From: Bradyrhizobium sp.
GTDB taxonomy: Bacteria > Pseudomonadota > Alphaproteobacteria > Rhizobiales > Xanthobacteraceae
Reading direction: 5' to 3'
Assembly (NCBI GenBank): GCA_028290305.1
Contig: JAQGKC010000389.1
Span: forward strand, 1 to 6,769
Length of the DNA stretch: 6,769 bases
The position numbers were made by a program, and so were the translations under genes. This document shows, piece by piece, positions 1 to 4,709 of the stretch. Positions within the stretch are counted from its first letter, which is position 1; each line of letters opens with the position of its first letter. The notes below the pieces were generated by a model that saw only the letters and a list, made by a program, of their open reading frames with translations, was not told the DNA's origin and made no database searches.

Positions 1-1
1 C

Positions 2-151
2 TTGAAAGCCGCTGTGTGGTTCCGGCGCGGTCGTCTGTTCATGGTCTCTCCTGTTCGCGGCGATTATCGCCGTGGTCAGGCAGAAATTCCACTTATCGTC
101 CTGTGCAGATTTCCGGGACCGGCTCACAACGAAGTGGCGGAGGATAGGTGA
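2..151 (+). CDS. Partial hypothetical protein, 3' end only
   Basis: An open frame enters from the left edge and stops at TGA 149-151, giving 49 residues. It has an in-frame ATG at 41, which would give a 36-residue protein beginning MVSPVRGDYRRGQAE. The composition (RRGRLFMVSP, then a short hydrophobic run IPLIVL) looks protein-like and is similar to small Bradyrhizobium hypotheticals I recall, but no domain is recognisable. No clear ribosome binding site precedes the ATG, so the true start may lie upstream of the window. The frame could also be a chance opening; nothing else on either strand here looks better. Function unknown. Confidence 0.35.
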   Translation: MKAAVWFRRGRLFMVSPVRGDYRRGQAEIPLIVLCRFPGPAHNEVAEDR

Positions 152-416
152 ACAGCGAATAACAGCCGAACCCGTCCATTACCTCAACCGGCTTGACCGG
201 CCGAACTATTTAGAGCGGACGGGTGTAGCAAACGGCTTTCGAGCCTGACCGAGGACGTGTGAGCGAAATTGATCGGGGGGTCCGCGCGGTCACGACGTGC
301 AGCTTTGGCAGGGCGACCGGCACATAGCGAAGTTCGGTCATAAGCCGGAATAGCCGTTTGATACCTGGCTTCAATTTGGATTGACGGCTGCTTTGAGTGG
401 CGGCAAAATCCCGGCT

Positions 417-593
417 ATGGGCCAAGCGGAACGACCGACTTGCCCCAATTGCGGGGCTCATCTCATTCTGGCGCTGCCTCCCGGTGGCAGGGGACCGCGC
501 ACGTTTCAGTGCTTTGATTGCGATGGGCCTGATCCCCTGAAAACCGAAAGAGCGACAGGCTGGCTCCAGAGCGAGTTGCAGCCACCGAAGTAG
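417..593 (+). CDS. Zinc-ribbon-like microprotein, 58 aa
   Basis: The 58-residue product carries two cysteine pairs, C9-x2-C12 (CPNC) and C32-x2-C35 (CFDC), separated by 19 residues. This is the spacing of a small zinc ribbon, so it probably binds one zinc ion; a nucleic-acid or protein partner is inference. Between the pairs lies a hydrophobic strand (HLILALPP) and a Gly/Arg-rich turn (GGRGPRTF). The C-terminus (DGPDPLKTERATGWLQSEL) matches a very common Bradyrhizobium hypothetical protein family as I remember it. The start is placed at ATG 417 because the conserved part begins right after it; an in-frame TTG at 381 would add 12 unconserved residues. The Shine-Dalgarno is weak. Intact, but of unknown function. 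Confidence 0.8.
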   Translation: MGQAERPTCPNCGAHLILALPPGGRGPRTFQCFDCDGPDPLKTERATGWLQSELQPPK

Positions 594-717
594 ATCGCCT
601 GTCCTCGGTTGGTTTAAAAGTGTCCTAACTTGCCCCAGCTGAACAAATCGGTCGCTCAGTCGTCTGTAAGCAACAGTCAATAATGGCTGCCAACTTCGCG
701 CGAATGCGGAACTGAAA

Positions 718-873
718 ATGTGTGACAAGTGTGCCGAACTCGACAGCAAGATCGAGCATTACGAGGGCCTGGCGTCCAGGATCACCGATCAGCCTACACT
801 TGATGGGATCACAGAATTGATAGAACGGATGAAGGCCCAGAAGGCCGCGCTTCACCCCGAGCAAACAGAGTAA
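718..873 (+). CDS. Conserved hypothetical protein, 51 aa, helical
   Basis: ATG 718 opens a 51-residue frame ending at TAA 871-873. The N-terminus has one C-x2-C pair (MCDKCAEL), and the rest is charged and amphipathic (ELDSKIEHYEGL, then ELIERMKAQKAAL), which predicts two helices, possibly a short coiled-coil hairpin. A single cysteine pair could bind metal only as a dimer or serve a redox role; both are inference. The sequence resembles small Bradyrhizobium hypotheticals from memory. It lies 124 bases downstream of the zinc-ribbon gene on the same strand, so the two may be co-transcribed, but there is no strong ribosome binding site. It was found by reading the sequence directly because it is shorter than usual gene-calling cut-offs. 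Confidence 0.7.
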   Translation: MCDKCAELDSKIEHYEGLASRITDQPTLDGITELIERMKAQKAALHPEQTE

Positions 874-1106
874 TCCACAGCGTATCCACAACGCCGAAAA
901 CGTCAGAACCCGGGCGCGGATATAGACTTGCTGCGCGGTAGTCCACAGGCGACCGGGAGGTGATTTGCCTGTGGCAGCATTGCAACAATGCTTTTGTTCC
1001 TGACTCGGAACCACGCATTTCGATTTACGCCCGGCACAACATGGCCTTAGCTCAATTTACCGGGGCTGGGGGTACATTTTTAAATATTCAATTTTCGAAC
1101 CCGGCG
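874..1106. other. Non-coding stretch without a supported gene
   Basis: I see no frame here with protein-like composition on either strand; the open frames present are short and overlap each other antisense. The stretch contains an 8-bp inverted repeat (CCACAGGC at 943-950 and GCCTGTGG at 967-974, 16-base spacer) and several TCCACA hexamers, none forming a convincing origin. It ends in the terminator hairpin at 1107-1140, so it is probably the 3' untranslated region or spacer after the 718-873 gene. Confidence 0.5.
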
Positions 1107-1140
1107 AGCCGCAGTGCGATAATGCCTGCGGCTTTTTGTT
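1107..1140 (+). terminator. Rho-independent terminator
   Basis: A perfect 8-bp stem (AGCCGCAG at 1107-1114 and CTGCGGCT at 1126-1133) with an 11-base loop is followed by TTTTGTT. It would end transcripts coming from the plus-strand genes at 417-873; the distance from the last of these is long (about 230 bases), so a small RNA transcript ending here is also possible. Confidence 0.65.
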
Positions 1141-1185
1141 GACGCACGGCGGGTCCCTTTTAGTTCTGCCGTAGTGCCGCCTTAG

Positions 1186-1419
1186 CGACATTGGGAACGT
1201 TTCGGGATCGCGGCGCGTATTCACTGTTGGCCTGGTGATCATTGGGTTGAAGTTCTCAGGCCCCCAGTTGCCGAAGGACCGGCAAAGCCCAGCTCGTCAA
1301 CTGATGAACTTTCGTGGACCATACAAGTGGATAGCCTCCCCAAAGGCTTTCAGTTTATTCAGTCCGAGGATGGCAGCAACTTTTACTGCTCTTTCTGCGA
1401 CATACCCGTCGAAGCATGA
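1186..1419 (+). CDS. C-x2-C small protein, start unresolved
   Basis: A 78-codon stop-free frame ends at TGA 1417-1419. The C-terminal part reads as a plausible protein: SWTIQVDSLPKGFQFIQSED, then YCSFCDIPVEA, with one C-x2-C pair typical of half a zinc knuckle. No ATG occurs in the frame. The only in-frame alternative start in the best part is GTG 1327, giving 30 residues with a GGA-type site about ten bases upstream; a further N-terminus may have been lost to a frameshift. The stop overlaps the next start as ATGA (1416-1419), the classic arrangement of translational coupling, and this is the main support that the frame is real. Function unknown. Confidence 0.45.
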   Translation, partial: RHWERFGIAARIHCWPGDHWVEVLRPPVAEGPAKPSSSTDELSWTIQVDSLPKGFQFIQSEDGSNFYCSFCDIPVEA

Positions 1420-1533
1420 TGACGCCCAAAACGCCCTGGGTACCTTTTCCTCAGTTTGGCGGCCTCTTTCATGCTGATGGCAGCACGTGCGGATGTACCA
1501 CGCGCGCCGTATAAGGTCGGGCCTCGGGAGTAA
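1416..1533 (+). pseudogene. Small exported peptide gene, frameshifted
   Basis: Starting at ATG 1416 (MMTPK), one extra base in the AAAA run at 1428-1431 throws the frame off; skipping it gives a 38-residue product that continues RPGYLFLSLAASFMLMAARA and then DVPRAPYKVGPRE, stopping at TAA 1531-1533. This is a clear signal-peptide layout: basic n-region, hydrophobic core, and an A-x-A type cleavage site (ARA), leaving a mature peptide of about 13 residues rich in Pro and basic residues. The start overlaps the preceding stop as ATGA, and a terminator begins at the 3' end. If the extra base is a sequencing error, this is a complete secreted or periplasmic micropeptide. The peptide's role is unknown, and the whole call depends on the frameshift reading. 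Confidence 0.4.
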
Positions 1534-1553
1534 TTCCGGGGCCTGATTTTTTT
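1520..1553 (+). terminator. Rho-independent terminator
   Basis: Arms GGCCTCGGGA (1520-1529) and TCCGGGGCC (1535-1543) pair with one G-T wobble and one bulge around a 5-base loop, followed closely by seven T (1547-1553). The left arm overlaps the last codons of the small exported peptide gene, so it looks like the end of the 1186-1533 transcription unit. Confidence 0.6.
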
Positions 1554-1679
1554 GAGCGCCGCAAGTCGTTAAGTACACAAGTGAACATACTGAGCGATCA
1601 TTTGCCGATTATGATCCGCCTACCGAACGCGCTAAATCGATGAGCGGCAAAACCCCTTGAGCTTGGTGGAGGGGCGGGG

Positions 1680-1859
1680 ATGGTAGAGTATTGAGCTTAT
1701 CTTGTCGGGCACGATGGGCATTTTGTAGGCTCGGAGGCGGTGATTTGCGCTGGCGATTCGGAAGCAATCGAGAAGGCCAAGCCCCTTGTCGATGGTCACG
1801 ATATTGAACTTTGGAGCGGTGACCGCTTCGTCGTCCGGCTGGAACACAAACCGAAATAA
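1680..1859 (+). pseudogene. Conserved hypothetical with TGA at codon 5
   Basis: ATG 1680 is preceded at 5 bases by a strong GGAGGGG site (1668-1674), and the frame runs 60 codons to TAA 1857-1859, but codon 5 is TGA (1692-1694). Apart from it the product reads MVEY, stop, AYLVGHDGHFVGSEAVICAG, with a C-terminus DIELWSGDRFVVRLEHKPK. This matches a widespread small Bradyrhizobium family from memory, in which the position after the first Tyr is normally an amino acid such as Arg (CGA to TGA is a simple transition). The family fold looks like a beta hairpin (YLVGHDGHFVGSE), a helix over AIEKAKPLV and a final beta hairpin. A shorter protein could restart at GTG 1740 (39 residues). Function unknown; standing alone on this strand. 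Confidence 0.7.
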
Positions 1860-1935
1860 AAGTAGCCCGGTGAGCTTTGTTGATCAGGGTCTATCCCGTT
1901 CTTTGCCCTAGGGTGATCTCAAAATCGGATCGCCC

Positions 1936-2154
1936 ATGTTCCCACGTTCCATCTATTTGCGAGATCAGGCCGATAAATGCCGGTCGCACGCAAGCCACCT
2001 CGGTGACGGCGAAACGCAACAAGAGCTGCGAAAATTGGCCGACGAATACGTCGCGCGCGCGGTGGAGATCGAAAGCCAAGAACAAGGTCTCGGCTCAGTT
2101 GGCGCGCGGCAGAAAATAGCGGACCGTCATCCCGGCACCATTGGTCCGCACTAG
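1936..2154 (+). CDS. Conserved hypothetical protein, 72 aa, helical
   Basis: The product starts MFPRSIYLRDQADKCRSHAS and continues with charged helical segments (ETQQELRKLADEYVARAVEIES). This YLRDQAxKCR...LRKLADEY pattern is very common among small Bradyrhizobium and related alphaproteobacterial hypotheticals and predicts a two-helix hairpin. The last 20 residues (after SQEQGLGSVG) look unconserved and overlap, antisense, the 3' end of the gene at 2095-2346, so the reading may originally have ended earlier. No strong Shine-Dalgarno is visible before ATG 1936; the conserved MFPRS start supports this choice. Soluble, cytoplasmic by composition; function unknown. Confidence 0.75.
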   Translation: MFPRSIYLRDQADKCRSHASHLGDGETQQELRKLADEYVARAVEIESQEQGLGSVGARQKIADRHPGTIGPH

Positions 2155-2346
2155 CAGGATGTCGCCCGGCTTCATCTCGGCTTGCATGGCGTCACAGCAA
2201 AACGGCATCCCGTGCGTAGAGCCGGGATAGCCACCGAGCGACCGATACAATTCCCCGGAGCTGATTAGAACGTCTATTTGACCCGCCGTGGCGGCGCGTC
2301 CCATCTGTGCAAGCAGCCCTTGACGGAAGTGATCGATCGAAACCAT
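2095..2346 (-). CDS. Conserved hypothetical protein, 83 aa
   Basis: The start is ATG 2346-2344, chosen because a GGGAGG site (complement of 2352-2357) lies five bases upstream; a longer in-frame start at 2379 would put this site inside the gene. The product opens VSIDHFRQGLLAQMGRAAT, followed by a motif-like middle GELYRSLGGYP...HGMPFCCDAMQAEMKPGD and a C-terminal strand GAGMTVRYFLPRAN. The SGELYRSLGGYPG...HGMP(S/F)CC pattern is one I recall from Bradyrhizobium and Rhizobiales hypotheticals; two adjacent cysteines and a histidine might form a metal or catalytic site, which is inference. It is intact and converges on the 1936-2154 gene with a 60-base overlap. Confidence 0.85.
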   Translation of the reverse strand: MVSIDHFRQGLLAQMGRAATAGQIDVLISSGELYRSLGGYPGSTHGMPFCCDAMQAEMKPGDILLVRTNGAGMTVRYFLPRAN

Positions 2347-2467
2347 TGCAACCTCCCTCGGCCGCAATGGCGGTAGCACAGTTATTCACGAGACGGCGCT
2401 GATTCCGCAGTATGAACGGTGATTGGGTCAGCGACCGGCAGACAAGTTCCGTTTGGGCGAGCATTTC

Positions 2468-2484
2468 GTTCCATGACGTGGAAC
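2468..2484. promoter_or_regulatory. Palindrome upstream of HTH-like gene
   Basis: GTTCCA (2468-2473) and TGGAAC (2479-2484) form a 6-bp inverted repeat around TGACG in the 182-base gap between the divergent genes at 2346 and 2529. It sits 45 bases before the plus-strand start and could be an operator. It is not the alphaproteobacterial LexA box, which is a direct GTTC-N7-GTTC. Alternatively it is chance. Confidence 0.3.
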
Positions 2485-2528
2485 TTTTCTAAACGTCCAG
2501 CATTTCGATTTTTTCATTGGGTTTCGAT

Positions 2529-2749
2529 ATGCGCGGTTGGACCGACGAGGAATGCGATCGCCTAATCCAGCTCGTCAAGACTGGCGCATCGGTAGCACGC
2601 GCCTCCGTGGCTTTGCGACGAACCATGAATCAGTCCCATATCAGGCGAGGAAATTAGGCAAGCCGTTTCCCACTCTCCGCGCCGCTAAGCGGCAACGACA
2701 GGTTAAGCTTGAATCCGCTATGCGAACAGGTCGGCCCGCGACCGCGTGA
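2529..2749 (+). pseudogene. GcrA/Myb-like HTH small protein, frameshifted
   Basis: From ATG 2529 the frame reads MRGWTDEECDRLIQLVKTGA then SVARASVALRRTMN, and meets TAG 42 codons later. Restoring one base at about 2630-2631 continues it as SVPYQARKLGKPFPTLRAAK and on to TGA 2747-2749, giving 73 residues. The two halves together match a small family known to me from Bradyrhizobium: an N-terminal WTDEE...L...GAS...A..AL helix-turn-helix resembling the start of GcrA or SANT/Myb-type DNA-binding domains, then an ARKLGxPFP motif and a basic tail. A DNA-binding role is thus likely for the intact form, but no target is known. One missing base relative to the expected gene; real decay or a sequencing error. 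The upstream palindrome at 2468-2484 may regulate it. Confidence 0.65.
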
Positions 2750-2752
2750 ACG

Positions 2753-2995
2753 TCAGGCGCGCATTGCAAAGCTCAGCGTGGCGTCGATGGCTTCCTGCCA
2801 AAGGTCGTCCGACGCCGCGTGGTTTTCTTCGAGGGCTCGCGACAATTTCGTAACTGCGGTGATTGAGGCGTCGGCCGCTGCATCGCCAAAGCTGCTGCTG
2901 CGCATCGATACTAAAATTGGCCTCAGCGCTTCGACCGCCTCGGCGGGTGGAAGGCTTCGCGCACCGTGCAATACATGAAGGGCATCGGAAGCCAA
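2753..2995 (-). CDS. Hypothetical protein, alanine-rich helical, start uncertain
   Basis: The frame is open from 3034 to the stop at 2755-2753. No ATG is available; TTG 2995 gives 80 residues. The product (ASDALHVLHGARSLPPAEAV, then EALRPILVSM, DASITAVTKLSRALEENH, DDLWQEAIDATLSFA) is a clean series of amphipathic helices with good protein character and mostly G/C third positions. The first conserved-looking stretch (KGDDNKQLASDAL) lies just upstream of the TTG, so the N-terminus probably starts earlier and may have been shifted out of frame; a TTG at about 3047 in a neighbouring frame would join it. It is the last gene of the minus-strand small-gene cluster. Function unknown. Confidence 0.6.
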   Translation of the reverse strand: MASDALHVLHGARSLPPAEAVEALRPILVSMRSSSFGDAAADASITAVTKLSRALEENHAASDDLWQEAIDATLSFAMRA

Positions 2996-3058
2996 TTGCT
3001 TGTTGTCGTCGCCCTTGCCCGCTGCTCTCGTGCGCTAACCCAATCAAGCGCGATTGCT

Positions 3059-3270
3059 CTAGGATTCGTTCCGGTTGCGGCGGTCGGGCGGAACAAGCCG
3101 CATCTTTTTCACGGCGAGAGCCCGGTCGATGGCCTTTTCGGCTGCGGCCACGGCGTCCGATTCGTCGGCTCCTGGCCCATCGCCGCGACTCCCTCAACGG
3201 ACGCCGACCATTTCCAAACGCCGCGCTCGATGCCTTGGACGACCGTATATTCGAAGCCTTGGTGTTTCAT
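3059..3270 (-). pseudogene. Small conserved hypothetical, one-base frameshift
   Basis: ATG 3270 lies two bases after the stop of the preceding gene. The frame reads MKHQGFEYTVVQGIERGVWK and WSASVEGVAAMGQ, then loses frame near 3168-3170; adding one G (GAG-CC to GAGGCC) restores ADESDAVAAAEKAIDRALAV followed by KKMRLVPPDRRNRNES and a TAG at 3061-3059, 70 residues in all. MxHxGFEYTVVQ...GWKW...A...A...AIDRAL is a family I recall as frequent in Bradyrhizobium: three beta strands and one long helix. In the uncorrected frame the product would end after about 52 residues with a nonsense tail. Function unknown. The tight spacing indicates co-translation with its neighbour. Confidence 0.65.
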
Positions 3271-3272
3271 CG

Positions 3273-3470
3273 TCAGCCGTGTTTCTGATATTTCAAAAAC
3301 GGTTCTGATTCTCGCCCGACTACCTTAATCGCGATGTTGGCCAGCATGATCCGGTGCCGCACGCCGCCCTTCCACGCCGCAGCTATGGCCATAGCCGCCG
3401 TCGACTGGACTTCCTGAAACTGCTCAGCCTGTCCGGAGAGGTCGAGATAGTTCAGCGCGATGTTGAGCAT
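3273..3470 (-). CDS. Conserved hypothetical protein, 65 aa
   Basis: The product begins MLNIALNYLDLSGQAEQFQE and continues VQSTAAMAIAAAWKGGVRHR then IMLANIAIKVVGRES. The pattern ALxYLxxSGQ...F...Q...A...I..AW..G.RHRI.LAN.AI is one I remember from a small family abundant in Bradyrhizobium; it predicts three helices. The family usually has some ten more residues at the N-terminus, and the same frame remains open upstream, so the start at ATG 3470 is a best guess (TTG 3476 is an alternative). It overlaps the ORF at 3424-3659 and is followed after two bases by the gene starting at 3270. Cytoplasmic by composition; function unknown. Confidence 0.7.
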   Translation of the reverse strand: MLNIALNYLDLSGQAEQFQEVQSTAAMAIAAAWKGGVRHRIMLANIAIKVVGRESEPFLKYQKHG

Positions 3471-3659
3471 CGTCAAAGACGTAGTTGAATTCGCCGGGAG
3501 GCCACGGATACAAGACAAGCTCCGAGATTTTCTCGAAAATAAAAACGCCAAAACCCTTGAAGCGTTCCGCCCACCGTTCCAGTGCGCTTACCGCTCGTGC
3601 TAGCTGTTCGGCATGCCGGAACGCTGCGGGGCGCGCATGGTGTCGGAGTCGTCGGGCAT
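3424..3659 (-). pseudogene. Possible frameshifted ORF in small-gene cluster
   Basis: ATG 3659 starts five bases after the previous stop and encodes MPDDSDTMRAPQ before running into a TAG. One missing base near 3610-3625 would join it to a long open frame reading RHAEQLARAVSALERWAERF, GFGVFIFEKISELVLYPWPP, GEFNYVFDDAQHRAEL and ending at TGA 3426-3424. This second frame has convincing helix-forming character and a Trp/Pro-rich linker, but I do not recognise the family. It overlaps the start of the next gene by about 45 bases; another possibility is that it once was fused in frame to that gene (FNYVFD followed by MLNIALNYL). The frame choice is inference from composition and spacing. Confidence 0.4.
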
Positions 3660-3663
3660 TAAC

Positions 3664-3852
3664 TCAGGCCAATTCCGTCGGCTTTGGTGGATTTGCTGTT
3701 CGAGGATGATGGTCGAGCAATAGCATCGCGATGGAACCTTTCTCTCCCGGATCGCAAGGCAGCGCTTCAAAAATTTGCTCTTGAACGTCCCTTGGTAAGT
3801 CGGGCCATAGCCGAAACACCGTTCGTCCGAGCATTGTGTCGAGGCTGTTCAT
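3664..3852 (-). CDS. Conserved hypothetical protein, 62 aa
   Basis: ATG 3852 follows the stop of the membrane microprotein by 8 bases, with a GAGG-type site overlapping that stop. The 62-residue product reads MNSLDTMLGRTVFRLWPDLP, RDVQEQIFEALPCDPGEKGS, IAMLLLDHHPRTANPPKPTE, LA. The core LWxDLPRDVQExxFEAA...R..I/LAxxLxDxHPRTA is a small family I recall as widespread in Bradyrhizobium, usually encoded in accessory regions. It should form a few helices; the D-H-H-P-R-T segment is the most conserved part and could be a functional site, which is inference. Intact. Second gene of the minus-strand cluster; function unknown. Confidence 0.75.
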   Translation of the reverse strand: MNSLDTMLGRTVFRLWPDLPRDVQEQIFEALPCDPGEKGSIAMLLLDHHPRTANPPKPTELA

Positions 3853-3860
3853 GCCACACC

Positions 3861-3974
3861 TCAAGCCGCGAAGTGTCGTGCGAGGCCGAATATAGCAAGG
3901 ACGGCCAAGACCAGCATAGACACTACGCCAGCTATACAGCGATTTAAACGATTGCGCTTGAGGTTACGGCTCAT
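3861..3974 (-). CDS. Single-pass membrane microprotein, 37 aa
   Basis: ATG 3974 is preceded at 7 bases by a strong GGAGGG site (complement of 3982-3987), much the best ribosome binding site on this strand. The 37-residue product has a basic N-terminus (MSRNLKRNRLNR, five basic residues) and one hydrophobic segment at residues 13-32 (CIAGVVSMLVLAVLAIFGLA), then RHFAA. By the positive-inside rule it should sit in the inner membrane with the N-terminus in the cytoplasm. There is no cleavage motif, so it is probably an anchored peptide rather than a secreted one. It leads the minus-strand run of small genes, and its stop is 8 bases from the next start, so translation is likely coupled. It is too short for standard gene calling; function unknown. 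Confidence 0.7.
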   Translation of the reverse strand: MSRNLKRNRLNRCIAGVVSMLVLAVLAIFGLARHFAA

Positions 3975-4051
3975 GGCTCGACCCTCCGGTACGTTTCTTA
4001 TCGGCTAATTGTTTCCGGCGTCGATGGTTCCGCCACGTTGCCCTGCGCCTG

Positions 4052-4127
4052 CGCCAGCCTCGCCCATGGCTAAGATCGCCAAGGCCGGCCCGTACCAGCC
4101 GCAGATTTCGCGGGCACCAGGGCCGCG
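4052..4127 (+). repeat. Imperfect direct repeat, copy 1
   Basis: This 76-base stretch shares ordered blocks with 4600-4676: CGCCAGC, ATGGCT-A/T-AGATCGCC, GGCCG, TTCGCGGG and GGGCCGCG, with a diverged middle of about 18 bases. It lies just upstream of the promoter of the gene at 4207. Confidence 0.5.
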
Positions 4128-4170
4128 CTAGGGCGTAGCCCGAGCCGATGTTGCGAGGTCTGAATTCGTC

Positions 4171-4200
4171 TATAATGTCCCGTCGTTAAGTTTCGGGACA
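4171..4200 (+). promoter_or_regulatory. TATAAT promoter with overlapping palindrome
   Basis: A perfect -10 hexamer TATAAT (4171-4176) stands 31 bases before ATG 4207; no good -35 is present at 16-18 bases. The palindrome TGTCCCG (4176-4182) and CGGGACA (4194-4200), spacer 11, overlaps the -10 and the expected start site. Since transcription should begin near 4183, the left arm would not be transcribed, which favours a DNA operator for a repressor over an RNA hairpin. Confidence 0.55.
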
Positions 4201-4206
4201 TACAAG

Positions 4207-4578
4207 ATGAAAATCTTGACCGATGATCCGGATTGGGCGCGCGACATTTACGAGGCGCGGGTGCTCGCGATGATGTTCGTCAGAAGGCATGGCCGCGCGG
4301 CGCAGGGCAGTCCGTGCCTACAAGCGACCGGAAATGGCCTGACGATCACATACTATCCAAACCGCTCGCCTGTGAAGATCACCGTCGATACGCCTAGCAG
4401 TCGGGTTTTGAATGTCGAATGGAAAGACGGCGAGGCGTGGCGGATGGAAATCGAAACCTACAATTCCGGCCGATGGGAATCCCGGCTCAAGACGATGGTC
4501 CATCCGCGCCCCTGGCTTGAGCGGTGGCGATCGTTGGTGACGTTCACGGGGACGTTGCCCCGCAGTCGCACGGTATGA
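4207..4578 (+). CDS. Hypothetical protein, 123 aa
   Basis: The product starts MKILTDDPDWARDIYEARVL with a helix (WARDIYEARVLAMMFVRRHG), then a run of beta strands (LTITYYPNRS, VKITVDTPSS, RVLNVEWKDG, AWRMEIETYNSGRWESRL) that suggests a small antiparallel beta sheet with one N-terminal helix. The Trp-rich WKDGEAWRMEIETYNSGRWE region looks like the core. I do not recognise a named domain; similar proteins exist in Bradyrhizobium as I recall. The C-terminal 30 residues look less structured. There is no Shine-Dalgarno, in keeping with a short leader from the TATAAT promoter at 4171. The gene is boxed in by two imperfect direct repeats (4052-4127, 4600-4676), which hints at a mobile or duplicated cassette. 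Confidence 0.75.
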   Translation: MKILTDDPDWARDIYEARVLAMMFVRRHGRAAQGSPCLQATGNGLTITYYPNRSPVKITVDTPSSRVLNVEWKDGEAWRMEIETYNSGRWESRLKTMVHPRPWLERWRSLVTFTGTLPRSRTV

Positions 4579-4599
4579 GGTTCACACCGCCGGCGAGCG

Positions 4600-4676
4600 C
4601 GCCAGCGTCACCATGGCTTAGATCGCCGTGGCCGCCAACCGAGGCGGCGGACTTCGCGGGCCACCACGGGGCCGCG
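4600..4676 (+). repeat. Imperfect direct repeat, copy 2
   Basis: The second copy of the repeat begins 22 bases after the stop of the 4207-4578 gene. It holds a perfect 6-bp hairpin GCCGCC / GGCGGC around AACCGA near its middle that is not preserved in copy 1. It ends about 35 bases before the end of the flp pilin remnant. Confidence 0.5.
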
Positions 4677-4709
4677 TTCCCACCGAGGCGCGCGCCGCGC
4701 AGACTAATG

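Noticed and set aside
210..749. A 179-codon minus-strand open frame, and a shorter start at 341 inside it.
   Set aside because: Basic, low-complexity composition (many Arg, Ser, Pro) typical of the antisense of a GC-rich coding region; it covers the well-supported zinc-ribbon gene on the plus strand.
871..947. Three near-matches to the DnaA box TTATCCACA (at 871-879, 882-890 and 939-947), as in a replication origin.
   Set aside because: Each has one or two mismatches, the first overlaps a stop codon, and there is no AT-rich unwinding region, parA/repABC gene or iteron array nearby.
943..974. An 8-bp inverted repeat CCACAGGC / GCCTGTGG with a 16-base spacer.
   Set aside because: No T tract or gene start is associated with it; this size is expected by chance in several kilobases.
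1043..1114. A tRNA-like pair of boxes, TTAGCTCAAT and TTCGAACCCGG, at roughly tRNA spacing.
   Set aside because: The acceptor arms do not pair, no D-arm or anticodon stem can be formed and no CCA end is present; at best a remnant or chance.
960..1142. A 60-codon plus-strand ORF beginning MICLWQHCNNAF.
   Set aside because: Its GTG start overlaps the only candidate ribosome binding site, and its 3' end runs through the terminator hairpin at 1107-1140.
1297..1847. Minus-strand open frames at 1297-1578 and 1632-1847.
   Set aside because: Both are antisense to better-supported plus-strand genes and pass through a terminator or a conserved gene; no ribosome binding sites.
2718..3197. A 159-codon minus-strand open frame, the second longest in the window.
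   Set aside because: Very Arg/Ser-rich with no domain character; the neighbouring frame of the same strand holds recognisable proteins (2753-2995 and 3059-3270).
2863..3328. Overlapping plus-strand open frames of 77 to 141 codons.
   Set aside because: Antisense shadows of the minus-strand small-gene cluster; Arg- and Pro-rich with no ribosome binding sites.
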